A stretch of 11,049 nt of DNA, taken from assembly GCA_036939975.1 (NCBI GenBank), contig JALLPB010001136.1, forward strand, positions 1-11,049, written 5' to 3'. Origin of the DNA: Cyclostephanos tholiformis (Eukaryota; Bacillariophyta; Thalassiosirophyceae; Thalassiosirales; Thalassiosiraceae). A program made the translations under genes and the position numbers. Shown here one piece after another: positions 1 to 6,946 of the stretch. The notes beneath the pieces were generated by a model that saw only the letters and a list, made by a program, of their open reading frames with translations, did not search any database and was not told the origin of the DNA. Within the stretch, counting starts at the first letter, position 1. The number at the start of each line of letters is the position of its first letter.

Positions 1-457
1 GCGTCCCGTGGCACCGGCACTGCTCCCCCCCTCCAATGACACCCACATGACCCCCTTATCCACATCACCACCATCAACGAGGATAAATACCATGGACGAT
101 GGCCACCCACCCTCGGGGCGCCTCCCTCACCCTCTCAACAAGAAGTGGGACTCCTCATACCCCCTTACTTCCCCCTCAAATGGGACAGTCAAAAGGCAAT
201 GGGGGGGGGAGCAGTTGTCACTGCAAGGAGCTGCACCGTGGGGGGACAACATGTTCAAATCCCACTCCCTTGTTTCAACAATGGCATCGGCGCCTCCTCC
301 TCAACCACCACTGCCCCTGCTGCCACAATTCTACCCATGCTAGCATTGACCGGCCAGTCTCCTTGTGCTGCTTCTTTGTGGCATGCCTCATCATCTTCAC
401 TTCTACCCACAAAGGGGTCATCCATGCTGATGACGAGGATGAGGGTTACTCCTATTT
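1..457. other. No supported gene; C/A-rich stretch
   Basis: Several overlapping open frames cross this stretch on both strands. None resembles a known protein, and their composition (runs of Pro, Ser, Thr, His) follows from the C/A-rich DNA. A nine-G run sits at 201-209. It could be the upstream part of the decayed coding sequence beginning near 458, because one plus-strand frame stays open from 145 to 594, but nothing identifies it. Confidence 0.5.
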
Positions 458-901
458 TTGGGAGTAGTCCTATTCCAGACCTCGACAATGATTCCCCAAG
501 AGATATCTCAAAGGAATTCATCAACCACTTTGTTAACTCCAACAAGTGGCTGGGATCGCAAGGTCAAAATCTTTTATGTGGCCCTGACCATTGATATGAA
601 GCTTCTTCTTGGCGACTCTCCATCACAACAAGTAAATCAGATTTGCATGTTTTACAGCCAGGACTTGAAGGGCTGGTTGAGATGGCAGCTCAACCAGATT
701 GCCCTCCTGGTGTATATCCTTGGGAAGCATGTCCATGAGCTTCTCAAGGCTTGTGCCAAAAGGGTAGCATCTTGACCAAATGCAAAGATGGAGGTGCTCT
801 CGGTAATGCATGAATACTTCTTGCATGAGGTGAACCTGAACAAGGAGAAGTGTTGCTCCTCAAGTGCTGCAACCAAGAGGGAGTGGCATCTAGGGCAATA
901 A
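458..901 (+). pseudogene. Decayed coding remnant, unknown family
   Basis: One plus-strand frame is open from 458, interrupted by a TGA at 773-775, and then stays open in the same frame until a TAA at 899-901. The translated stretches are compositionally protein-like, with hydrophobic and charged residues alternating around KVKIFYVALTIDMKLLL and later HEYFLHEVNLNKEK. Codon choice is not obviously low-complexity. I do not recognise the family. Reading through the single stop gives about 147 codons. An alternative is chance open frame in non-coding DNA. It may be the left part of the same broken gene as 1026-1515, but the frames differ and this one stops before the intron-like segment, so at least one further lesion would be needed. 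Confidence 0.25.
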
Positions 902-938
902 ATCCCCTGCTGACTGATTTAATCTTTAATCCATGTAG

Positions 939-1025
939 GTTAAGTTAATTGTTGCAAATGCTGTTAAATTGGCACAATATCTAACACTTCATATTTGTGT
1001 TTTGGCTATTTTTTCTTTTATTTAG
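939..1025 (+). other. Intron-like segment (GT...AG) in decayed gene
   Basis: The 87-nt segment opens with GTTAAGT after a G and ends in a T-rich tract followed by TTTAG. It is AT-rich relative to the flanks. The size and signals match the 92-nt intron of the methyltransferase in this window. It lies between two coding-like remnants, which suggests a spliced ancestor. The exons on either side are broken, so splicing cannot be confirmed from the sequence. Confidence 0.3.
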
Positions 1026-1515
1026 GTTGTTGAGTTCAATTGCCATCTCTCCTAATACATGGGCACTGTTGTCAATGTTGTCAATGAGTGCAAAGAAGAG
1101 GCAGTTGGATTTCAAGAAGGTGTTCAAGAAGAAGAAGAAGGATTTCAAGGACTCCAAGAAGTGGGGGGGATGTCAAAGGCTCCTCATCTCACAGGATATC
1201 ATCCTGAGATACAATTCTTCTCTCTATGTCCAGCATGACATGCAAGATTGTAGTACCAGGGACATTGTTTCTTTGGGTGAGAATGACAAGCCTGACTGCA
1301 CAATGTGCAAGTGCATCTGTCAGACTGGCATCTTCATGATGAAGGACATCACCAAGTTAGCTGGGCATTGAGCAGAGGCAAGAGAGCTGGTAGCAAGGGA
1401 TGAGCTGTCCTCCAAGATTGAATGGTTCAAGGATTCTCTTCAGACTGGCATTGGTCTGTCAATTGATGATGGCTTCACTGCTTTGCAGGTGTCTTTGACA
1501 ATCGAGAAAATTTAA
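1026..1515 (+). pseudogene. Decayed Lys-rich coding remnant, unknown family
   Basis: The frame that includes 1026 is open to a TGA at 1369-1371, then continues in the same frame to a TAA at 1513-1515. The translation begins with a strongly basic segment (KKVFKKKKKDFKDSKKW) and continues into mixed sequence with several Cys (DCTMCKCICQ). After the TGA it continues with plausible protein-like sequence (ARELVARDELSSKIEWFKD). The continued coding quality past the stop suggests one gene broken by a point mutation. No family was recognised. The ORF can be opened further upstream at 997, but that part lies in the intron-like segment. Confidence 0.28.
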
Positions 1516-1628
1516 ATCTTATCTCATTGGCTGTTGTGGCCATGTCTCTGAAGCAATTCTGAAGTGAGAATGAGATGCACAAGCCCCAAAAGGCCATTCC
1601 CATCACAACAAAGCTTAATGCGTTAGGC

Positions 1629-1999
1629 CAGGACATTCACACTGTCACTGCACTACCTCTATATGGTTAAGGTTAAGAGAGAGGATGCCCAAAAAAGTGA
1701 AAGTCAAAAATAAATAGGTTGGTAAATTGTGAGCTAAGGAATTTGTAAGATTATCTACTTATACCCCTTCTGAGAATTTCCAGGGCTGCTGCTGAGTCAG
1801 TATTATACATAGAAGGAGCTCCATACATATCCTGGTCATGGCCAGGGGTATGTAAGGAGAGACCTTAATGGTACCTAATAATAGCCAGGTGGGGTTGATG
1901 GACTAGCACTCTGGCTTTAGTAATATCAAGCCCTTCAGGCTACGTGCTGATCACCACTGGACCTATGCCTGGGGACTGCATCAGTGTGCAGGACATTCA
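1629..1999. mobile_element. Possible small non-autonomous insertion with 11-bp direct repeats
   Basis: CAGGACATTCA occurs at 1629-1639 and again at 1989-1999, flanking 349 bp (1640-1988). The inner edges are weakly inverted: CACTGTCACTGCAC at the left, and CACACTGATGCAG when the right edge is read on the minus strand. On the minus strand, 1953-1965 reads TAGGTCCAGTGGT, which resembles a tRNA-type A box, about 24 nt in from the right edge. No convincing B box and no poly(A) tail were found. It could be a SINE copy on the minus strand, or a MITE-like element with an 11-bp target duplication (a length usual for Mutator-like transposons). It could also be chance. Confidence 0.3.
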
Positions 2000-2001
2000 G
2001 C

Positions 2002-2006
<5 letters not shown>

Positions 2007-2051
<45 letters not shown>
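2007..2051. repeat. (TA)22 microsatellite
   Basis: Twenty-two perfect TA units plus one extra T. It lies 8 nt beyond the right-hand copy of the 11-bp direct repeat and about 250 nt left of the candidate left end of the piggyBac element. Confidence 0.97.
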
Positions 2052-2053
<2 letters not shown>

Positions 2054-2066
2054 TTGAAAAAAACGA

Positions 2067-2082
2067 TGCCAAATTTTTGGCA
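2067..2082. repeat. Palindrome TGCCAA-N4-TTGGCA (left copy)
   Basis: Perfect 6-bp arms around ATTT. A second palindrome with the same arms lies at 5079-5094, on the other side of the transposase gene. Read on the minus strand, the right copy is TGCCAAATTCTTGGCA and differs from this one at a single base. The shared sequence suggests a subterminal transposase-binding site or an internal repeat of the element, which is inference. Confidence 0.6.
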
Positions 2083-2143
2083 AAGGATCGCAGGTAAAAT
2101 AGGTATATTAATTTTCTCGTAAATTTTCTGATAGTACTAGATC

Positions 2144-2162
2144 GTATGTACATATGTACGTA
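2144..2162. repeat. TGTAC-type palindromic cluster (left)
   Basis: The sequence GTATGTACATATGTACGTA contains the perfect 12-bp palindrome GTACATATGTAC at 2148-2159. It shares ATGTACGTA with the 12-bp palindrome at 5164-5175 on the other side of the transposase. This may be a second class of subterminal motif or simple AT-rich coincidence. Confidence 0.35.
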
Positions 2163-2183
2163 AGACATACCAAGACCCTGATA

Positions 2184-2200
2184 TTTGGCGGGAAGCCAAA
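2184..2200. repeat. Hairpin TTTGGC-N5-GCCAAA
   Basis: Perfect 6-bp arms around GGGAA. It shares the TTGGC/GCCAA core with the palindromes at 2067-2082, 5044-5063 and 5079-5094. This adds to the clustering of that core in the non-coding and terminal parts of the transposon region. Confidence 0.45.
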
Positions 2201-2360
2201 ATTCAGACTTGCACCTAACTTTTAATTGGCTCGGACCATGGTTATTTTCCGATTCGGCGCATAGTGCGGAGCATTCATTTGCAATGAACCCCTAAAAAAT
2301 TAAGTCATGCATATCTCTATCATGTTCACAATACATATCTACGATGGTTTGTTAAAATAT

Positions 2361-5084
2361 CTATTTTCCTAAGAGTTTTGCTGACTCACACATGCGCACT
2401 CCGTGAAATTCAATCTCGCAAACAGCACAGAGATTGACGTTGCAAACCAAGCAACGCCGCACGTGCGCCCTATTCCTTTCCATGTTTGGATTGACCTTCC
2501 TCTGATTGTCATCAAATTCGTGTCGATATTGGTAGTGACAGTATTGGCAATGTCTCATGATAACTGGCAGTGATGCGTGTCGGAGTCCGTCGAATCGCTT
2601 CGGCCAAGGTTTGTTCGTCTCGATGTATTTCTTTGTCATCGGGGTGGGTGGTTTCTCGTCCAAGTACACCTCACGGCCTTTTTCACAATCAAGATCAATA
2701 TCCTCCTCTAGCTGTGATGCGTCGACTGATGCGAACGATGACAACGACTTAGTGGAATCAATTGATCGATCGTCTAACTCACCAATCGCCGATAGGTGCA
2801 TTGCCGTCTGCCCAGGAAAAATGAGATCGTACACCAACTCCGTCATGAAGTCAAGGTGCGTCCACTTCTTTGGTATTCCCCCCCTCGATCCACTTCGTCT
2901 CCGTGCCTTTGCTCGTTCAGCCTTCTCCGTCTCGTACATACTGTCGTACATCTTGTACGCGTTAACGGACGCAACTCCGATCCCCCAAATGAAAAAGGAC
3001 CACCACCACTTTCGGTTGCGCATCCAGTGGTCAGGTCGATACTGATTGCGAAGCTGGTCCGCAATATCGGCTCCATTCATGTGGTTGTTGTAGTTGTCAA
3101 TGAAGTTGGTCCGGAGGTATCCGATCTCACGTATCTCCCTGTGAACGGCCGACCAGACCTTCCTCTTTTTGACCACCCAGTACATGCTCTCCTCGGCGGT
3201 GGAGAGCATGTGAACTGGCTTTGTGTCATACACCGAACAAGCAAAGAGGTCGGGGCAGTCCTCGGAGTCGACCAATCGCGCAGCCATGGTGCGGCCCCTC
3301 AACTTCATTGCCTCCTTGAGGTTCTTCTCCTCCATCTGCCTCACCGAGGGAGGAAGGCCACGACCGGTCGTTCGCACAACTCCATGCCCGAGACATTTTG
3401 CACGGTAGAGTGCTGTGAATAACTTGCGGGAGTTGAAAAGGTTATCCATGTAAATCCGAGACCAAAGATTCGGAAGACGAAGAGCAAGCCAGACGACACG
3501 CTGGGCTGTCGGTGATAGGTCACTGTCCTTGAACTCGGCTGGGAGAGTAGGGGCATCACCATGGCGGAAGTAAAAGGAGAAAGTGTAGCCGTCATCACAC
3601 ACGGCATCACACTGGAACCCGTCACCCTCCTTCTTGTACGAAATGCGTAGCTTGATTCCGCTCCGACCCTGGAACCCGAGCGTTTGCTCGTCAATGCTCA
3701 CCCACTTCCCTGGGATCCACATCCTATGTGCATTCTCGTTGAGCTCGTCTAGGAGATGCTGGACCTTCCACAACGGATTCTTCGCGGTCTCTCTCCTAGC
3801 GTCTTGTCGGAAGTCGAACATGCACATGAAGCGTCGGAATTGTGCCCACCGTCGCGCGCCGTGGAGTGCACGCCGCCCTCCGGTGCGAGGTTTATGCATT
3901 GCCCCTGCAATGAAGTCGTTACCAAAGATAGGGTGAGGTTCGAACCACATCTTGACCCTGGGGCGGGGCGAAAGTCCATTGACAAACAGTAGACCCATGA
4001 ACTTGTTCATCTCGGCTACATCAAATGGCTCCCAATCATTGTACTGGGTGCCACCGAAACCAGCACCCTCCGCTGCTGCTCGTGCGTTCGTCGTGTCAAC
4101 CATGCACCTCTTGACGAACTCAGGGGAGATTTGTGTGTCGAAGAAGTCCTTCGGTCGACAGTCTCGGATTTCGTCTGGAAGTAGAGCACGCGCAGCCGGA
4201 GAAATATGACCCTTCTCGGACACTTTTACATCAGGCGTCTTGGACGCAAACTCTGGTCGACTGATCTTGTCCTCCTCCCTGCAACAGTATTGGAACTTGG
4301 TGGTGCCGACAGCATTCTCTTGGTTTGTCGGGCCATAGAAACCCTCCTGGGCGCCACGAAGCATGTCAATCCCTGGAACTGCGGGGGCGGGCTCTGCGTT
4401 GAGGATCACCCAGCGTGGGAGCGACGCATCAACTTCCCCCTGTTTCTTCTTGTAGGTGAATAATTCATCATCAATTCGCTCAATCAACTCATTCCCCGAG
4501 TCCCGAATCCGCGCGAAGAGCACAGGCTTATTGCCAGAGGAATTCAGTCCAAGGGCCTTGCAGATATCCTTCAAATCTGCATTGGTAGTTTTCTTATTCA
4601 CCAACACGGACTCATAAATTGCGCGCCCCCCCACGGCGGCTCCATCAGCATTCCCCTCCTCCCCCTCTATATTCGCCAATAAATAATCCATCTCCGTCAC
4701 TTCCTCTACTGGATCGGATAAAGAGCAGGCGGCTAGCTCCTCGAGCATATTCTTCTGTGCAACTTCCGCCGCAATATTCTCCTCCTCAGCTTCCCAATTG
4801 TCAGACTCATCCCCTGATAGAAATGGGTTGTCTTCACTGTATGCTTGCAAAAAATCAGGGAATTTTTGTTTGGGAACGTTGCGTTTCTTTGGGGTTTCGT
4901 CCGCATCATCCTCATTTGCTGTAATCCCTGAACACGACGTCACCGCATTTGTTATTGATGATACAGTGCTGCTGGCCTGCACGAGAATGCGTTGGGGGGG
5001 GGTGGGAGTTTTAGCTACCGCGTCGGCTGACCCTTCACTTGCTGATGGCCAATTTTGGCCATCGCCCTCGCCAACAGATGCCAA
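2361..5084 (-). CDS. piggyBac-type transposase with SAP-like motif and zinc-binding tail
   Basis: Cuts and reinserts its own element at TTAA sites in nuclear DNA. The 907 codons run without stop or frameshift. The N-terminal third is acidic and Ser-rich. Residues about 166-197 read like a SAP DNA-binding motif (NADLKDICKALGL then NSSGNKPVLFARI). The catalytic core spans about 345-710. Its Asp triad is Asp465 in WVSIDEQ, Asp547 in IYMDNLFNS and Asp673 in NGADIADQ, each in the context known for piggyBac. The tail (846-899) has CxxC, CxxC, CxxC, His and Cys spaced like a cross-brace zinc finger, as in other family members. It is longer than the roughly 600-residue insect enzyme. The 5' limit given is a TTG. 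No in-frame ATG exists between the upstream stop (5136-5138) and codon 113. An ATG at 5102-5104 is out of frame by one base. The gene is transcribed away from the methyltransferase. Family assignment is firm; activity is unknown. Confidence 0.93.
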   Translation of the reverse strand: MASVGEGDGQNWPSASEGSADAVAKTPTPPQRILVQASSTVSSITNAVTSCSGITANEDDADETPKKRNVPKQKFPDFLQAYSEDNPFLSGDESDNWEAEEENIAAEVAQKNMLEELAACSLSDPVEEVTEMDYLLANIEGEEGNADGAAVGGRAIYESVLVNKKTTNADLKDICKALGLNSSGNKPVLFARIRDSGNELIERIDDELFTYKKKQGEVDASLPRWVILNAEPAPAVPGIDMLRGAQEGFYGPTNQENAVGTTKFQYCCREEDKISRPEFASKTPDVKVSEKGHISPAARALLPDEIRDCRPKDFFDTQISPEFVKRCMVDTTNARAAAEGAGFGGTQYNDWEPFDVAEMNKFMGLLFVNGLSPRPRVKMWFEPHPIFGNDFIAGAMHKPRTGGRRALHGARRWAQFRRFMCMFDFRQDARRETAKNPLWKVQHLLDELNENAHRMWIPGKWVSIDEQTLGFQGRSGIKLRISYKKEGDGFQCDAVCDDGYTFSFYFRHGDAPTLPAEFKDSDLSPTAQRVVWLALRLPNLWSRIYMDNLFNSRKLFTALYRAKCLGHGVVRTTGRGLPPSVRQMEEKNLKEAMKLRGRTMAARLVDSEDCPDLFACSVYDTKPVHMLSTAEESMYWVVKKRKVWSAVHREIREIGYLRTNFIDNYNNHMNGADIADQLRNQYRPDHWMRNRKWWWSFFIWGIGVASVNAYKMYDSMYETEKAERAKARRRSGSRGGIPKKWTHLDFMTELVYDLIFPGQTAMHLSAIGELDDRSIDSTKSLSSFASVDASQLEEDIDLDCEKGREVYLDEKPPTPMTKKYIETNKPWPKRFDGLRHASLPVIMRHCQYCHYQYRHEFDDNQRKVNPNMERNRAHVRRCLVCNVNLCAVCEIEFHGVRMCESAKLLGK
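5044..5063. repeat. Palindrome GATGGCCAA-TT-TTGGCCATC
   Basis: Perfect 9-bp arms around TT. It lies inside the first codons of the transposase, next to the palindrome at 5079-5094 and sharing its GGCCAA/GCCAA core. It may be a transposase-binding or self-regulatory site near the gene's start, which is inference. Confidence 0.5.
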
Positions 5085-5094
5085 GAATTTGGCA
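5079..5094. repeat. Palindrome TGCCAA-N4-TTGGCA (right copy)
   Basis: Perfect 6-bp arms around GAAT, overlapping the TTG used here as the 5' limit of the transposase and 8 nt from the out-of-frame ATG at 5102-5104. It is the partner of the palindrome at 2067-2082. Confidence 0.6.
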
Positions 5095-5163
5095 TTTTTC
5101 TCATAAAGAGATAGCTGTTTCTTAATCCCCGGTTTTTACGGTAGTACGTGTTCGATAATAAGT

Positions 5164-5175
5164 ATGTACGTACAT
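5164..5175. repeat. 12-bp palindrome ATGTACGTACAT (right)
   Basis: A perfect palindrome immediately inside the TTAA at 5179-5182. It shares ATGTACGTA with 2144-2162. If 5179-5182 is the real right end of the transposon, this would be a terminal motif. Confidence 0.4.
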
Positions 5176-5182
5176 TTTTTAA

Positions 5183-5294
5183 GTAATAATGATTTCCCCC
5201 TTGGCGTGGTCGCGGGGCGGCCTTGACCCCAAGAATGACGCGGCATCCCTGACAGTTTCTACGGTAGTTGCCCCTCTGTGCATTACGCTCAGCC
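5183..5294 (+). promoter_or_regulatory. Short upstream region of the methyltransferase gene
   Basis: Only 112 nt separate the outermost right-hand TTAA (5179-5182) from the methyltransferase ATG, or 169 nt if the TTAA at 5122-5125 is the end. This is the only sequence clearly belonging to the host gene's promoter and leader. No TATA box is evident. TACGGTAGT occurs here at 5260-5268 and also at 5137-5145. The start context is GCC before ATG, with G at -3. Confidence 0.35.
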
Positions 5295-6559
5295 ATGAGG
5301 AACGTTGCACCCGCCGCCGCCGCGAGCGGTGTCCTGCTCCTCGCGTCGAATACCTTTGCATTCACCGCCATTCAACGGCGCAATCCCGCCACCACGATAA
5401 CCCAATCGACGCCGTCGTCTCCTTCGTCGCCGTCGTCGTCCACGTCCCTTTCCATGGGTCTCAAATCCTCCCTGTTGACACAGGCCGTCGCCAAGGCCAC
5501 TCGCCATCCCGCAATAACCGTCGCCGCCGCAGCGGCCGTCGCTGGTACCGCTGCGGTCAAGCTGGTACTCGATCGGCCCTCCCGGACCTACAGCGCCGAC
5601 TCCGTCGCGCGCGAGTACGACGCATGGACGTCCGATGGCATCCTCGAGTATTACTGGGGGGAGCACATCCACCTCGGATACTACAACGAGGCCGAGATGG
5701 ATGCGGGGTACAAGAAGAAGGACTTCATTCAGGCGAAGTACGATTTCATCGACGAGATGATGAAGTTCGGTAACATCGATCCCATTGTCGATTCCGGCGC
5801 GAGGGTATTGGACGTCGGTTGCGGGTTCGGCGGTACGAGTCGGTACCTCGCCGAGAAGCTCGGTCCGAAGGCGGACGTCACGGGGATCACGTTGAGTCCC
5901 AATCAGGTAAAGCGCGGAACCGAGCTCGCGACGGAACGGGGGCTTTCGAATGCCAAGTTCATGGTGATGAACGCGCTCGAGATGGACTTTCCAAACGATA
6001 CGTTCGACATCGTCTGGGCGTGCGAGAGCGGGGAGCACATGCCGGATAAGGAGGCTTATATCAATGAAATGATGAGGGTGTTAAAACCTGGAGGGAAATT
6101 CGTAATGGCCACGTGGTGTCAGAGGGACGACAGGGTTGTGCCGTTCGACGAGAAGGACAAGCGCGATTTGAGATTCTTGTACGAGGAATGGTAAGAAGAC
6201 GTGATGTCCGCTTTGCTGCTTGGGACTTTTTGGGAAAAATCCCCCAACTTTTTCTAAAAAACAACTCGATTTCTCCCTACAGGACGCATCCATACTTCAT
6301 CTCCATCGAATCCTACAAAGAGCTTATTGACGCCACGAAACTAATGGGACCCGTGAAAACCGCCGATTGGGTCACCCCCACAATTGCATCGTGGCGTCAT
6401 TCTATTTGGGTCGGAATTCACGATCCGGTCGGCTGGATTTTCAAGCCGACCAAATATCTGAAATGCGTTAGGGATGCATACTGTTTGGAGAGAATGCACA
6501 GAGCGTTCAAGAGGGGATTGATGCAGTATGGTATGTTTGCTGCGAAGAAGAATGTTTGA
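5295..6559 (+). CDS. Plastid-targeted gamma-tocopherol methyltransferase-like protein
   Basis: Exons 5295-6190 and 6283-6559 join to give 390 residues. It likely methylates a tocopherol ring from S-adenosylmethionine in vitamin E synthesis. The Met at 5295 is the first ATG; the frame upstream offers only a TTG. A signal peptide (1-22) ends in ASNTFA with Phe23 next, the cleavage context of complex-plastid precursors, and is followed by a Ser/Thr/Pro-rich transit region. An Ala-rich hydrophobic stretch (73-92) precedes the enzyme. The SAM-binding glycine motif is VLDVGCGFGG (171-180). ITLSPNQ (198-204), SGEHMPDK (245-252), LKPGG (263-267) and TWCQR (273-277) are typical of VTE4-type enzymes, as is YFISIESY plus TADW after the splice. 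Other tocopherol or plastoquinol methyltransferase paralogs remain possible. The neighbouring transposon sits just upstream. Confidence 0.85.
6191..6282 (+). other. Intron of the methyltransferase gene
   Basis: 92 nt, with donor GTAAGA after GAGGAATG and acceptor CTCCCTACAG. Splicing joins TG to G, making the Trp codon of the EEWTHPYF junction, and removes the TAA that would otherwise end the first exon. The downstream frame then continues with conserved methyltransferase sequence. Confidence 0.93.
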
Positions 6560-6946
6560 TAGTCGGATGAGAGATTATTTCATTTCAATCTCATTTCGGC
6601 ATGAAAGTGAATATGACATGCGACTGTTAGTTTTCAGGGGGGTGCTGTTGCGAAGCTAGTATTAGCACAGCTTGATATTTGCTTTGTACACATTCAGAAA
6701 CAAACCTGGAAGTAACATGGTGGTAAACATATTTTAGTTTATCTTTATTCCTAGCTACATCAGAGAGGAATATGATGAAATCTGCATTTTGTGACATTAT
6801 GGCCCACGCTTAAATAGGTTTTGTGATTGCAAATTAATAAGTGAAAGTTGATGATTGATTAGATCATGTGCGTCTCTTAATGTCAGACATGGCCAGATTA
6901 GAATCCATGAGACTGTTCATCCTGTGAAATCTCTGGAGCAATACAG
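6560..6946. other. Convergent intergenic region, no gene seen
   Basis: This is the 3' flank of the methyltransferase and of the minus-strand gene that ends at 6947. It is AT-rich, with no open frame worth reporting, no RNA gene and no clear repeat. Confidence 0.6.

Larger units (their letters stand above)
2300..5125 (-). mobile_element. piggyBac-superfamily transposon (ends provisional)
   Basis: The transposase gene fills almost all of this interval. The proposed ends are TTAA at 2300-2303 and at 5122-5125. Reading inward from each, both begin TTAAG and both carry TATCTCT at exactly the same offset (2312-2318, and 5107-5113 on the opposite strand), followed by a weakly similar ATG-containing stretch. 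piggyBac elements insert at TTAA and duplicate it, so paired TTAA sites are expected. The match is short and lacks the CCC-type tip common in the superfamily. Other TTAA sites (2108, 2222, 2352 and 5179) are available. The paired palindromes at 2067 and 5164 would lie outside this boundary, so the true element may be larger. The presence of an element is well supported by its gene; the exact ends are not. Confidence 0.45.

Noticed and set aside
1953..1965. A tRNA gene on the minus strand
   Set aside because: Only an A-box-like motif fits. No acceptor stem, anticodon arm or convincing B box could be folded.
2796..3422. 208-codon plus-strand open frame opposite the transposase
   Set aside because: Antisense shadow of the transposase catalytic region, with no recognisable protein features.
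5268..5294. Nine-codon upstream extension of the methyltransferase
   Set aside because: It begins at a TTG. The ATG at 5295 has G at -3 and places the signal peptide exactly at the N-terminus.
5015..5371. 118-codon minus-strand open frame covering the transposase start region and the methyltransferase start
   Set aside because: It overlaps the methyltransferase signal peptide in antisense and ends early. Only its internal ATG at 5102-5104 is of interest, as the out-of-frame start candidate for the transposase.
5289..6038. 249-codon open frame on the minus strand opposite the methyltransferase
   Set aside because: It mirrors the first exon of a well-supported gene, and its Arg-rich repeats come from the complement of the Ser/Pro-rich transit region. 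No family resemblance.
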